In this document: piece after piece, positions 25,513-34,142 of the stretch
Layout: the number at the start of each line of letters is the position of its first letter
How positions within the stretch are numbered: position 1 is the first letter of the stretch
DNA from: JBAXTE01 sp037130365
GTDB lineage: Bacteria; Bacteroidota; Bacteroidia; Bacteroidales; WCHB1-69
Assembly: GCA_037130365.1 (NCBI GenBank)
Contig: JBAXTE010000006.1
Location: 62,001 to 126,000, forward strand
DNA length: 64,000 nt
Reading direction: 5' to 3'
The notes under the pieces: model-generated
What the model saw: only the letters and a program-made list of their open reading frames with translations
The model's database searches: none
What the model was told of the DNA's origin: nothing
Program-made: the position numbers and the translations under genes

Positions 25513-27570
25513 CTATTTTTTGATGCAAATTCTAGCGTCTACTGCGATTACTTTCTCTGCTTTTCCGAGCAAAGGATTTAAATCCATTTCAACTATTTCT
25601 GGAGCTGCAACAAGTAATGCAGATAAGCGAGTTATAATTTCACCAAACTTATCTTCGTTAATACCTTCTTGACCTCTAACGCCTTGTATAATCTTGTAAC
25701 TCTTTAAGTTACGAATCATATACATAGCTTCTTTTTTAAGTACAGGCACCAAAGCTGCTTGAATATCTTTCAGAACTTCGATAAAAATTCCACCCATACC
25801 ACATAAAATCATATGGCCAAATTTATCTTCACGAGTTGCACCAACAAACAATTCAGTCCCCGACAACATTGGTTGCATTAGAATAGCAGTAGTTTCTGGA
25901 ATCACAATCATTCTATCAAATTCTCTAGCTACAGTTTCTTTATCTTTTACATTAAGAACTACACCACCAACATCAGATTTATGAATTGGTCCAACAACTT
26001 TCATAACTAGGGGATAACCTAGCTTTTCGGAAGCAATTACCGCCATTTCTCGAGTAAAGACTGTTGCTTGTCCTGCACGAGGAATTCCAGCTGCATCTAG
26101 TAACGAAATAATATGTTCGGGACTTAAATAACCATCTTCTGCGCTATCAATTACGGCTCTAACTAATGCAACATCAATTTCTGGTTGACAAATATGTTCA
26201 GCAGCTGGTTTTGGTGTATTTATCACTTTACTTAAAGCATTTCCTAAAGCTACCTCATCAGGAAAATTAATTCTGCCTTTCGATAAGAATTCAGCTACTT
26301 CATCTTTTGCTGTGAGCGTAGATGGGAGCACAGGGAAAATAGGTTTTTTTGATGTTTTCATCTTCTCATCAAGCAATTCATATACATCCCAAAGTGGAAC
26401 TAATCCTGGTGTTCCAAAAATTACAACCATTCCGTCGATTTCATCAAATTTTTGATCTACATAATCGATAATATTGCCTAGTTGTTCAGCTGTTCCAGTT
26501 GCCAAAAAGTCAATTGGATTATGAACCGATGAGCCAGCATATAATTTTGTCAATAGTTCATCCGCAATATCGCCATCCAAAGCAGGAATTTGTAAGCCAC
26601 CATTAGATAGAGCATCGGTAAGCATTACAGCTGGTCCACCAGCATGGGTAATAATTGCAATATTTTTTCCTTCGAGAGCAGGATGCATAAATACAGAAGC
26701 AACATTAATTAGCTCATCGCGTCCATTACACCTTACAATGCCTGCTTTACGAAATAATGCTTCAACCGCAATATCAGAACTTGCAAGCGCGCCAGTGTGA
26801 GAAGAAGCAGCACGACTTCCAGCTTCTGAGGATCCAGATTTTATAGCTACAATTCGGCACCCTTTTCGAATTAACGAAGAAGCATGTTTTAATAACTTTG
26901 CTGGATTATTGATATTTTCTACATATAATAATTTTACTCGTGAACTAGTAATGGGGTCAAAAGTAGCATCAAAGTACTCTAAAATTTCTTCAACTCCAGT
27001 TTGTGCGCTGTTTCCAACGGTAATTACATTGCCAAAAGTAAGGCCTTTTGGAATGCCCGATTCCATTATAAAGCACGCTGTAGCGCCAGATCCAGAGATA
27101 AAATCACAACCTTTTGAATCCAATTTTGGAATTGGATAGGTGAAAATACTATGATGATTTGGAGTAAGAACACCAGTGCAATTAGGTCCAATTAATACGC
27201 CATCAACACCATTTATTATATCTACAATCTTCTGTTCTAGTATTTTGCCTTCTTCACTCTCTTCGCTGAAACCAGCGGATAAGATGATGAAAGCACGCGT
27301 ATTTTTTTGCTTTGCTAAAACTTCAACAGTTTCAGGACAATATTTAGCGGCAATTGCTAAAATAGCTAAGTCGACTTCAGGAAGGTCTTTAACGTCATTG
27401 TAACATTTGATGCCTTGAATCTCAGCCTCTTTTGGGTTTACAACCATTAATGATCCTTTAAAACCACCGTCGATTATGTTTTTTAATATTTTTCCGCCAG
27501 GTTTGCTTGTCTCATTAGACGCGCCAATTACTACTATACTGCGGGGATTAATAAGTTGTTGATTTATCAT
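25513..27570 (-). CDS. ADP-forming acetyl/acyl-CoA synthetase, fused alpha and beta subunits
   Basis: 685 aa. The CoA-binding domain (MINQQLINPRSIVVIGAS) and ligase domains of the alpha subunit occupy about 1-450, with the phosphorylated His in ASSHTGALASSD near 254-265. The ATP-grasp beta part follows from about 470 (GYPLVMKVVGPIHKSDVGGV). The enzyme interconverts acyl-CoA + ADP + Pi with acid + CoA + ATP, and in fermenters conserves energy from acetyl-CoA or branched acyl-CoA. The acyl group is not predictable. Together with the EtfBA-acyl-CoA dehydrogenase operon near 47-51 kb it fits amino-acid or acid catabolism. The 170 nt upstream to 27741 holds no clear promoter. Confidence 0.92.
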   Translation of the reverse strand: MINQQLINPRSIVVIGASNETSKPGGKILKNIIDGGFKGSLMVVNPKEAEIQGIKCYNDVKDLPEVDLAILAIAAKYCPETVEVLAKQKNTRAFIILSAGFSEESEEGKILEQKIVDIINGVDGVLIGPNCTGVLTPNHHSIFTYPIPKLDSKGCDFISGSGATACFIMESGIPKGLTFGNVITVGNSAQTGVEEILEYFDATFDPITSSRVKLLYVENINNPAKLLKHASSLIRKGCRIVAIKSGSSEAGSRAASSHTGALASSDIAVEALFRKAGIVRCNGRDELINVASVFMHPALEGKNIAIITHAGGPAVMLTDALSNGGLQIPALDGDIADELLTKLYAGSSVHNPIDFLATGTAEQLGNIIDYVDQKFDEIDGMVVIFGTPGLVPLWDVYELLDEKMKTSKKPIFPVLPSTLTAKDEVAEFLSKGRINFPDEVALGNALSKVINTPKPAAEHICQPEIDVALVRAVIDSAEDGYLSPEHIISLLDAAGIPRAGQATVFTREMAVIASEKLGYPLVMKVVGPIHKSDVGGVVLNVKDKETVAREFDRMIVIPETTAILMQPMLSGTELFVGATREDKFGHMILCGMGGIFIEVLKDIQAALVPVLKKEAMYMIRNLKSYKIIQGVRGQEGINEDKFGEIITRLSALLVAAPEIVEMDLNPLLGKAEKVIAVDARICIKK

Positions 27571-27741
27571 GTTTTCTGTTTTTATCAGACCACGAAATTA
27601 TAAAAATGTTTGGGTAAAAAAAAATGTTAAGGAGATAATAATTGTTAATAATTGTAAATTTGGATTCATTAATTCAAATTGTCGTTAATCTGAAAATACA
27701 ATTGTTCACTAATTATATTGATATAGGCGAGTAAATTCTGT

Positions 27742-28008
27742 CTATGATTCCAACTCTTCCATAATTTTCGTAGCCTCCAACTGGGAGCTTCCACAGATAA
27801 GTTTGTCAAATTTAAATCCCTCACAAACTTTGGGTCGTAATGGTGAATCTATTAATTTGCAAAGAAGATCATCGGTTAGTTGAATACAGCGAACTCCTGA
27901 TGCTTTTCCCTTAGGCATTCCTGGTATTGGAGATGAAATTGAAGGTGCAATACAGCAAGCTCCACATAGAGGACGACATTGATGATTTTCAGGTTGGTTA
28001 TTCTCCAT
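27742..28008 (-). CDS. YkgJ-family cysteine-cluster protein
   Basis: 88 aa. Cysteines in CRPLCGACC (11-19), GVRCIQL (near 40) and LLCKLI, and KVCEGF near 60-65, match the Zn/Fe-chelating YkgJ family (UPF0153). The biochemical function of this family is not known. It overlaps the start region of the PIF1-like helicase gene's 3' end by 11 nt and is probably translated after it. A trailing Cys (LICGSS) adds to the cluster. Confidence 0.8.
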   Translation of the reverse strand: MENNQPENHQCRPLCGACCIAPSISSPIPGMPKGKASGVRCIQLTDDLLCKLIDSPLRPKVCEGFKFDKLICGSSQLEATKIMEELES

Positions 28009-30343
28009 ATTTTGCTTCTATTTCTGATTCAAAAACCATTCCGATTAACGCTATTCGAATATCATCATAAGAGAATTTTCCATCGAGTATTTCTAAAATT
28101 GGTTTCAAAGCACTGCTGTTCAATCGCATAGCCGCATCGGTTATTTCGTCTATTGCCGATTGCTCCATTAACTGTGTTTTTTCTAACTGACCCTCTTTGA
28201 TATACCAAGTTAGATGATTTAGAACAGTTTGTGGAGCACAGCCTCTTTCTATCGCAATTTCCTCAATTGTTTTTCCTGATTTAAAAGATTGAAATGAAAT
28301 ATCTCGAGATGGAATTTTTACCTCTTTTTCTATGGTATTATCTTTTTTAGGCCTTCGTTTTTTCTTTAATGGTTTTACTCTGGATGGTTTATCGTCGTCA
28401 AATCCACCATACATTAAGCGATGTTGGAGCTTCCTGAATTTTTGTAGAATTCCTTCACGATTTTCGTCAAATTGAAGTAATCTAATGTTCTCTTTATCAA
28501 TTAATTGATTTGAAAGAGCTGATTTTAGAATGTAATCAATCACTAATAATCCTCGAAATTGTTCGTATGTAAGTAGCTCTAATTCAATGATCTTGTTGAT
28601 GTAATCATTAACATCTTCAATAACTTTAAAGTTTGAAAGATAATCAATAATTTGTGCAGATTGTTCTTTTAATATCGGTAAAAAATATCCACTGGCAGCA
28701 TCAACGCGGGCAATTATTTTGTTAGGAGTGTGATCTTCTTTTAAATGATGAATTTGCACAATTTCACGAATAAATTTTGTGCTAATGGCAATTGTTTTAT
28801 TGAATTCTGATTGCTGCGTTAATACCCATTCCAAGTATTCTTGCTTATTTAATAAACCATTATTTGAACTCAAGTAATCAACAATATCAATAAATGCACG
28901 AGCTATTGGGTCGAATGTAAAGGCTTCTAGCGCCTTGTCTCGATAATAATCGGATGAAGCGCTGTCTAATTTTTCGAGAAGCTCTTCTTTGCGATTATTG
29001 CTTTGATCATAATCTAACACTCGTTCGTCGATGGATAAGTTTTGATACCGAATTTTTGTTTTTAAAATCAACCCATCCAGCGATCTTAAACGAGATAGCG
29101 CCACGTAAACTTGTCCTGGGGCAAATGAATCGGTGATGTCTAAAATGGCACGTTCAAAGGTAAGTCCTTGACTCTTGTGAACAGTAATTGCCCATGCTAA
29201 TTTTATTGGATAATGGCTAAACGTGCCAATAATTTCTTCCTCGATTTCATTTTTTTCTTTATTGATAGTGTAGCGAATGTTTTCCCAAATATATCGGTCT
29301 ATCTTGGTCTCTTCTGAATTTCCGTCTATTAGCACATAGATTTCATCTTTAGTTAATCGCTCAACTTTCCCAAGTTTTCCATTAAAAAATTGCATTTCTC
29401 CGGAAGGATCATTTTTAATAAACATTACTTGAGATCCTTTTTTTAAAATCATCTCTTTTTCAATAGGATAGAGGCTCTCTCCAAAATCTTTATTAATTAA
29501 TGCTTCATAAGTTATTGATTCCTCGTTAATTGATTCAAGAAATTTTCTGTTTATATCATCTGCTTTATAGTTGTGAGTGGTTACCGTAACAATATTTTCT
29601 GCAATACTAGCTTCGTAATCTGGCTGGTATTTGGAGTTTAATAATTTTACATCATCTTCATTTATTTCGTTGGTACGCAGATGGTTGAGTAAAGAGATGA
29701 ATTCAATATTGTCTTGACGGAAGATTTTGTCTAATTCAATAAAAATAGGTTTTTCTGTCTGCAAAGCTAATGCGTCAAAGAAAAATTGTGATTTATAGTA
29801 TGGTTTTAAAAACATCCATTCTTGGTCTTTTATAACTGGTGGAAGCTGATACATGTCGCCAATAAATAGCATTTGAACTCCCCCGAAAGGAATATAATGT
29901 TTGCCTCTAATGTGGCGCAAAACAGTATCAATTGCATCCAATAAGTCAGATCTTAACATACTCACTTCGTCGATAACCAGCAATTCGATTTTTCGAATAA
30001 TTTCTCGCTTCCGACCTTGAATTTTTAGGTTTTTAATCAACGAAACTGGATCATTTATCTTTGAATATATCTCTTGATTGTGTGTTACAGGTTGAGGAAT
30101 ATAACATCCAAAAGGCAATTGAAAAAAAGAGTGAATTGTAGTTCCTCCCGCATTTATGGCTGCAATTCCAGTAGGAGCAACCACTACAGTTTGCTTAAAA
30201 GTATATTTTGATAATTCCTTCAGAAAAGTGGTTTTTCCAGTCCCAGCTTTTCCAGTCAGAAAAATATGTTTCGAAGTCTGATTTATAAATGATGCTGCTA
30301 ATTTAGCGGTTTCTGTAACAATAATGTGGGTGTCTGTTTGCAC
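27998..30343 (-). CDS. PIF1-like DNA helicase with C-terminal helix-turn-helix extension
   Basis: 781 aa. SF1B helicase motifs are complete: Walker A GKAGTGKTT near 31-39, DEVSM near 122-126, GDMYQLPPV near 165-173 and VHKSQGLTF near 390-398, then YVALSRLRSL. After about 440 comes a helical region. A basic stretch (KPLKKKRRPKK) and a helix-turn-helix/RQC-like segment follow (TIEEIAIERGCAPQTVLNHL near 694-713). This layout is common in Bacteroidota and probably acts on G-quadruplex or stalled-fork DNA, by analogy with Pif1. A TAnnTTTG match (TATTTTTG, minus strand, 30361-30368) lies 18 nt before the ATG. Confidence 0.9.
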   Translation of the reverse strand: MQTDTHIIVTETAKLAASFINQTSKHIFLTGKAGTGKTTFLKELSKYTFKQTVVVAPTGIAAINAGGTTIHSFFQLPFGCYIPQPVTHNQEIYSKINDPVSLIKNLKIQGRKREIIRKIELLVIDEVSMLRSDLLDAIDTVLRHIRGKHYIPFGGVQMLFIGDMYQLPPVIKDQEWMFLKPYYKSQFFFDALALQTEKPIFIELDKIFRQDNIEFISLLNHLRTNEINEDDVKLLNSKYQPDYEASIAENIVTVTTHNYKADDINRKFLESINEESITYEALINKDFGESLYPIEKEMILKKGSQVMFIKNDPSGEMQFFNGKLGKVERLTKDEIYVLIDGNSEETKIDRYIWENIRYTINKEKNEIEEEIIGTFSHYPIKLAWAITVHKSQGLTFERAILDITDSFAPGQVYVALSRLRSLDGLILKTKIRYQNLSIDERVLDYDQSNNRKEELLEKLDSASSDYYRDKALEAFTFDPIARAFIDIVDYLSSNNGLLNKQEYLEWVLTQQSEFNKTIAISTKFIREIVQIHHLKEDHTPNKIIARVDAASGYFLPILKEQSAQIIDYLSNFKVIEDVNDYINKIIELELLTYEQFRGLLVIDYILKSALSNQLIDKENIRLLQFDENREGILQKFRKLQHRLMYGGFDDDKPSRVKPLKKKRRPKKDNTIEKEVKIPSRDISFQSFKSGKTIEEIAIERGCAPQTVLNHLTWYIKEGQLEKTQLMEQSAIDEITDAAMRLNSSALKPILEILDGKFSYDDIRIALIGMVFESEIEAKYGE

Positions 30344-30568
30344 TGTTCAATATCTTTTTGCAAAAATAACGATTTTTTGCAAGCTATTCTCTAACAATCA
30401 TATTATAAAGTTATGTTATTTAAATTTAATTTGATAGATTAAATAGAACGCCAAATTGAAAAATTTGACAATAAAATAGTTCATTTTTATTGGAATTTCT
30501 TCAATTCTCCTTATTTTATCAAAGTGACCGCTGTTGGTAAATCTTCAAATTGTGTCATTTATAAATTG

Positions 30569-31828
30569 CTACTTCAGCAACCATTTCCAAACGGGAATCA
30601 ATTGTATTTTTTTTGTCTTATAGATGATTTCCTCTTCTTGGTCATACGTGAGAATAAATCCGTTCTCGATAGAAAGTTCTGACATGGCTGAAAGCAATCC
30701 TTCGCATTCACGTTGCTCGTTTTGCTCATTTACCCACCAGCACACTTGTATGGCTTGTGTAAGTTTATCGTTTTCTTCGAGTAAAAAATCGCACTCTTTT
30801 TTGTGGTGATAGTAAAAGACATTGCCTTTTTTGAGTAATTCCATGCAAACTAAATTTTCTAGCAACCAGCCGTTATCTGGAGAGTATTTTATAGAGATAT
30901 TTCTGATAAAACCGTTGTCGATTACGTAGACTTTTTTTTCTGAAATCTGCTGTTTTTTTATGCTGTAATCAAATTTTGAAATGGTTTTGATAAAGTATGT
31001 GTTTTCAAGATATTCTACATACTTGATGATACTCATCGGACTAGCATAAGGCGATGCTTTGGCTAATGAATTATAGCTGAATCGTTGTCCAGAATTGGAA
31101 ACCATAAAGCGATATAGTTCTCTGAGTTTCAGATTGTTTTCGATGCCATATCTAACCACAATATCTTTTAGAACAATGTCTTCGTAGGTTCGCATTAAGA
31201 TTTCAGGATCTTTAAAGGTGACGTACTCCGGCATTCCTCCTTGGATTAAGTATTCAGCGAAGAGCTTTTTTATCTTCACTTTTTCAATTGATTGATAGAT
31301 TTCGTTTTGGGTGTATGGCTGTTTTTTGAAATTCAAATATTCTTTAAATGAAAACGGAGAAATTTTGGTGTCAAGATGTCTGCCTGTGAGTTTGGTGGAA
31401 ATTTCGCTGCTCAAAAGTTTTGCATTAGATCCCGTAATGATGAATTTATAGCCATCGTCTGCGAATCTGCGGACAAATGTTTCAAAATTTTCTACATTCT
31501 GGACTTCGTCAAGGAAAAAGGTTTTATGCTCTCCAAATAATTCTATTTGTGTTTCGAATAATTGAGTAAAATCATTTGCTTTGAACCCCAATAAACGTTC
31601 GTCTTCAAAATTGATATAGTAAAAATCGTTTTTTGGATAGTGTGTTTGAATGATTTGCTTCATTAAAGTAGATTTTCCGCATCTTCTCATTCCGGTGATT
31701 ACTTGGATGTGAGGGAGTTGTAATTTTTCTGATAACGAATCATAACTTTCTCTGGTAATTAGGTTTTTCTTGCGTAAAACAGTGTTTCGTTGTTCTACAA
31801 GCATTTGTTTTATTTGCTCTTTGTTCAT
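30569..31828 (-). CDS. AAA_14/DUF4143 ATPase
   Basis: 419 aa from the preferred ATG at 31828 (MNKEQIKQML). A longer frame from 31906 adds 26 hydrophobic residues, but a -7 box at 31849-31856 lies inside it and argues for the shorter form. Walker A is GMRRCGKSTL and Walker B FFLDEVQN, followed by ITGSNAKLLS. The C-terminal DUF4143 domain has the nuclease-like residues ECDFLL and IQVCWW. Such stand-alone proteins are frequent in Bacteroidota and vary between strains. Their role is unknown, with toxin-like or DNA-directed activity proposed only by homology. It is monocistronic. Confidence 0.88.
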   Translation of the reverse strand: MNKEQIKQMLVEQRNTVLRKKNLITRESYDSLSEKLQLPHIQVITGMRRCGKSTLMKQIIQTHYPKNDFYYINFEDERLLGFKANDFTQLFETQIELFGEHKTFFLDEVQNVENFETFVRRFADDGYKFIITGSNAKLLSSEISTKLTGRHLDTKISPFSFKEYLNFKKQPYTQNEIYQSIEKVKIKKLFAEYLIQGGMPEYVTFKDPEILMRTYEDIVLKDIVVRYGIENNLKLRELYRFMVSNSGQRFSYNSLAKASPYASPMSIIKYVEYLENTYFIKTISKFDYSIKKQQISEKKVYVIDNGFIRNISIKYSPDNGWLLENLVCMELLKKGNVFYYHHKKECDFLLEENDKLTQAIQVCWWVNEQNEQRECEGLLSAMSELSIENGFILTYDQEEEIIYKTKKIQLIPVWKWLLK

Positions 31829-31848
31829 CACCTTGTTTTTATTGACAA

Positions 31849-31856
31849 CAAAGATA
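31849..31856 (-). promoter_or_regulatory. putative -7 box of the AAA/DUF4143 gene
   Basis: The minus strand reads TATCTTTG (TAnnTTTG), 21 nt before the ATG at 31828. A TTTG lies 14 nt further upstream, which is shorter than the usual 17-23 nt spacing. Confidence 0.4.
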
Positions 31857-31874
31857 TAGGAAATTATCAACAAA

Positions 31875-32062
31875 TATATAAAATCAATAAATATTATTTG
31901 ATTCAAATATTTAATATAATATAAAAATAGATTATATAAATATATAATAATATATATTATTGCATATTATAAATATATAAATATCACATAATATATATTG
32001 ATAATCAATATAATAACAATATTTATATATAATATATATAATGTTTGTTATGATTAAAAATT
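31875..32062. other. extremely A+T-rich spacer with inverted repeats
   Basis: About 190 nt consist almost only of A and T, with alternating TA runs. A 19 nt inverted repeat at 31994-32012 is centred on 32003 and has TTGATAATCAA at its core. No gene is present. The spacer separates the AAA/DUF4143 gene from the osmC promoter, which are divergent. Such DNA is easily melted or bent and could bind nucleoid proteins; it lacks a cluster of DnaA boxes. Confidence 0.6.
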
Positions 32063-32144
32063 GTTATTAATATTTTCAAACAGATTTACAACAGCTTTTT
32101 TATTGATATATATCCGCTAAATCTATGTTTTATTCGTATTGTGA

Positions 32145-32179
32145 ATTGAAAAAGCCATTATGAAATGGTTGTAACTTTG
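32145..32179 (+). promoter_or_regulatory. promoter of osmC, with both -33 and -7 elements
   Basis: ATTG at 32145-32148 and TAACTTTG at 32172-32179 are 23 nt apart, matching the Bacteroidota TTTG-N17-23-TAnnTTTG form with one mismatch. The -7 box ends 36 nt before the ATG at 32216. It rules out the in-frame ATG at 32165, which would lie upstream of the transcription start. Confidence 0.6.
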
Positions 32180-32215
32180 CATCATCAAATAAATGATATT
32201 CAAAAAACTAAAATT

Positions 32216-32635
32216 ATGAAAAACAATGTAATAACTTCATGGAAAGGCAAAATGAAGTTTGATTCAATAGTTAGTGGACATCATATAGTATTAGATGCTT
32301 CCACTCAAAATGGTGGCGAAAATGCTGGTCCTCGTCCCAAAGAATTAATGTTGACCGCATTAGCCGGATGCACAGGAATGGATGTGGTTTCTATTTTAGA
32401 AAAAATGAGAGTTGAAGTTGAAGGCTTCGAAGTTATTGTAGAAGCTCAAATGACTGATGAACATCCAAAACATTACACGGCATTTCATATAGTTTATCAA
32501 TTTGCTGGAGCTAATTTGCCAATAGAAAAACTCCAAAAAGCCATTGATTTATCCCAAGAACGCTATTGTGGTGTTTCGTATATGTACAAACAATTCGCAA
32601 CCATTACCCACGAAATTAAAATTATAAACGCTTAA
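32216..32635 (+). CDS. OsmC/Ohr-family peroxide-reducing protein
   Basis: 139 aa from the ATG chosen because the promoter overlaps the longer frame. The two active-site cysteines are in LAGCTGMDV (about 50-58) and RYCGVSYMYK (near 117-126). Arg in PRPKEL, near 41, fits the hydroperoxide-binding Arg of the family. These enzymes detoxify organic hydroperoxides with thiol reductants. It is the first gene of a run that includes two thioredoxins and a thioredoxin reductase, although 210 nt of heptad-repeat spacer separates it from them. Sub-family (OsmC, Ohr or YhfA-like) is not resolved; the sequence looks closest to the YhfA/OsmC branch. Confidence 0.88.
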   Translation: MKNNVITSWKGKMKFDSIVSGHHIVLDASTQNGGENAGPRPKELMLTALAGCTGMDVVSILEKMRVEVEGFEVIVEAQMTDEHPKHYTAFHIVYQFAGANLPIEKLQKAIDLSQERYCGVSYMYKQFATITHEIKIINA

Positions 32636-32684
32636 TTCTTAAGTTTTTACTTCATAATTATTTGCTTCTTACTTCTGTATTTCT

Positions 32685-32834
32685 TTTCACGTTCTTTTCA
32701 CATTTTGTTCTTCCTTTCACGTTTCACGAAAAATCTTTTCACTTCATTTCACGTTTCACGAATATTCTTACTTCTGTATTCTTACTTCTTATTTCTTCTT
32801 TTCACGATACGTCTTTTCACTTTATAAACTTTAA
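32685..32834. repeat. array of degenerate 7-bp units before the thioredoxin genes
   Basis: Between osmC and the next gene (32636-32845) the DNA divides into heptads in register. From 32765 they run unbroken to 32827, with units such as TTCTTAC at 32765 and 32779, TTCTGTA at 32772 and TTTCACG at 32800. Earlier in the spacer TTTCACG recurs singly and in pairs. The array ends with ACTTTATAAACTTT at 32819-32832, which also occurs at 35494-35507 in the array on the other side of the cluster. Confidence 0.8.
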
Positions 32835-32845
32835 AACTTAATATC

Positions 32846-33190
32846 ATGTTATACACAAATTTAAAACACATCCTCACCGCTGATCAACATCAGCAAGTTA
32901 TCAACGAAAACGAAAATGTAATGGTCTGCTGTGGCCGAATGGGGCCTATGTGCATTCCTGTTTACGGCGTTATGGAAGAACTTGAACCTGAATTTGCAAA
33001 CGTGAAGTTTTTAGATATGGAATTTGATAATCCAGAAGCTCATGTAATTCGCGATGCTGCTGAATGTAAATCGTTTATGGGAATTCCATTTGTAATGTAC
33101 TACAAAAATGGAAAAGTGGTAAAAGCTACTTCAAGTATCCAAAGTATGAGTCAAGTGCGTGAGAATTTGAACACTTTGTTTGAAAAATAA
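32846..33190 (+). CDS. thioredoxin-fold protein with a non-canonical active site
   Basis: 114 aa with a thioredoxin-like pattern and the conserved cis-Pro region MGIPFVMYYKNGK near 78-90. Where thioredoxin has WCGPC, this protein reads RMGPMC at 31-36. Both CXXC cysteines are replaced by Met, and a Cys follows at 36; Cys28 and Cys29 lie just before. A Cys29-Cys36 pair could form a different disulfide. The following gene starts 4 nt after its stop and encodes thioredoxin reductase, so the two are likely partners. The function is inferred from the fold and the operon. Whether this protein is redox-active is open. Confidence 0.82.
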   Translation: MLYTNLKHILTADQHQQVINENENVMVCCGRMGPMCIPVYGVMEELEPEFANVKFLDMEFDNPEAHVIRDAAECKSFMGIPFVMYYKNGKVVKATSSIQSMSQVRENLNTLFEK

Positions 33191-33194
33191 GACG

Positions 33195-34142
33195 ATGACA
33201 AACCAAGAAAATCATTACGATGTTATTGTGATAGGTGCTGGTCCTGCTGGTCTTACGACTGGAATTTACTTATCTCGGGCAAGAGTTAAAACATTAATTC
33301 TTGAAGATAATACAGTGGGTGGTCAGATGATTCTGACGCATGAAATTGCAAATTATCCCGGTGTTGAAAGCATTTCTGGGTACGGGTTGGCTACAATCAT
33401 GAAAAAACAAGCACTTTCGTTTGGTTGCAAAATCAAAACTGGCTTTTCAATTCAATCTTTTAATCTTGAGGGAAATTTGAAAACAGTAACACTTAGTGAT
33501 AATTCTGAATTCTCTGCAAAATCTATCATTCTTGCCCCTGGTGGCCGTTCCAGAACCTTAGGTGTTGCTAATGAAGACCTTTTTAAAGGTCGTGGAATTT
33601 CGTATTGCGCTACCTGTGATGGCGATTTTTTTACAAATAAGGAAATTATTGTCGTTGGTGGAGGAAATTCAGCATTAGAAGAAGCGGTTTCACTTACAAA
33701 ACATGCTAGCAAAGTAACGATTGTTCATCAATTTGATCACTTTCAAGCTTTTGAACATGCCATTATTGAGGCTAAAAACAATCCGAAGATTAACTTCATA
33801 ATGCAATCAACAATTGCTGCTTATAATGGAGGTGAAAAACTTGAATCAGTGGATATTGAAGATTTAGTGACTCATAAAATTTCAAAAATTCCAATCGATG
33901 GTGTTTTTGTCTTTATTGGTTACGTTCCTAATACTGAGTTTTTACTCGAAAAAATTGCCCTCAACAATCGTCAGGAAATAATTGTTGACAGCGAAATGCA
34001 AACAAATATTTCTGGTGTTTTTGCCGCTGGTGATGCAAATCAAAAAAGGTATCGACAAGTGTCAATATCTGTAGGAGAGGCCACTATTGCTGCACTTTCT
34101 GCTTCACAATTTGTAAATCAACTAAATAAAAATAACATATGA
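33195..34142 (+). CDS. trxB: thioredoxin reductase
   Basis: 315 aa from the ATG at 33195 (MTNQENHYD); a TTG at 33180 is in frame but overlaps the previous gene. FAD-binding GAGPAGLTTGIYLSRA near 14-29, the redox pair in CATCDGDFF near 136-144, the NAD(P)H-binding GGGNSALEEA near 154-163 and the C-terminal GVFAAGDANQKRYRQ match TrxB. It passes electrons from NAD(P)H to thioredoxin. The second motif lacks the usual HRR triplet (VHQFDHFQA), so NADPH preference is uncertain. The next gene overlaps by 4 nt. Confidence 0.94.
   Translation: MTNQENHYDVIVIGAGPAGLTTGIYLSRARVKTLILEDNTVGGQMILTHEIANYPGVESISGYGLATIMKKQALSFGCKIKTGFSIQSFNLEGNLKTVTLSDNSEFSAKSIILAPGGRSRTLGVANEDLFKGRGISYCATCDGDFFTNKEIIVVGGGNSALEEAVSLTKHASKVTIVHQFDHFQAFEHAIIEAKNNPKINFIMQSTIAAYNGGEKLESVDIEDLVTHKISKIPIDGVFVFIGYVPNTEFLLEKIALNNRQEIIVDSEMQTNISGVFAAGDANQKRYRQVSISVGEATIAALSASQFVNQLNKNNI

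Noticed and set aside
31829..31906. Longer start for the AAA/DUF4143 protein with a hydrophobic N-terminus
   Set aside because: The added 26 residues overlap a TAnnTTTG box and are not part of the usual family; the ATG at 31828 gives the normal N-terminus.
31875..32062. Possible replication origin in the A+T-rich spacer
   Set aside because: No cluster of DnaA boxes, no dnaA/dnaN or parAB genes nearby and no skew information. A single imperfect DnaA-like sequence near 52.36 kb is isolated.
32165..32215. Upstream ATG for the OsmC protein
   Set aside because: It lies upstream of the -7 box of a complete promoter, so it would not be transcribed. The ATG at 32216 gives the standard N-terminus.
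33180..33194. TTG start for trxB
   Set aside because: It overlaps the previous coding sequence, while the ATG at 33195 stands 4 nt after the stop and gives a standard TrxB N-terminus.
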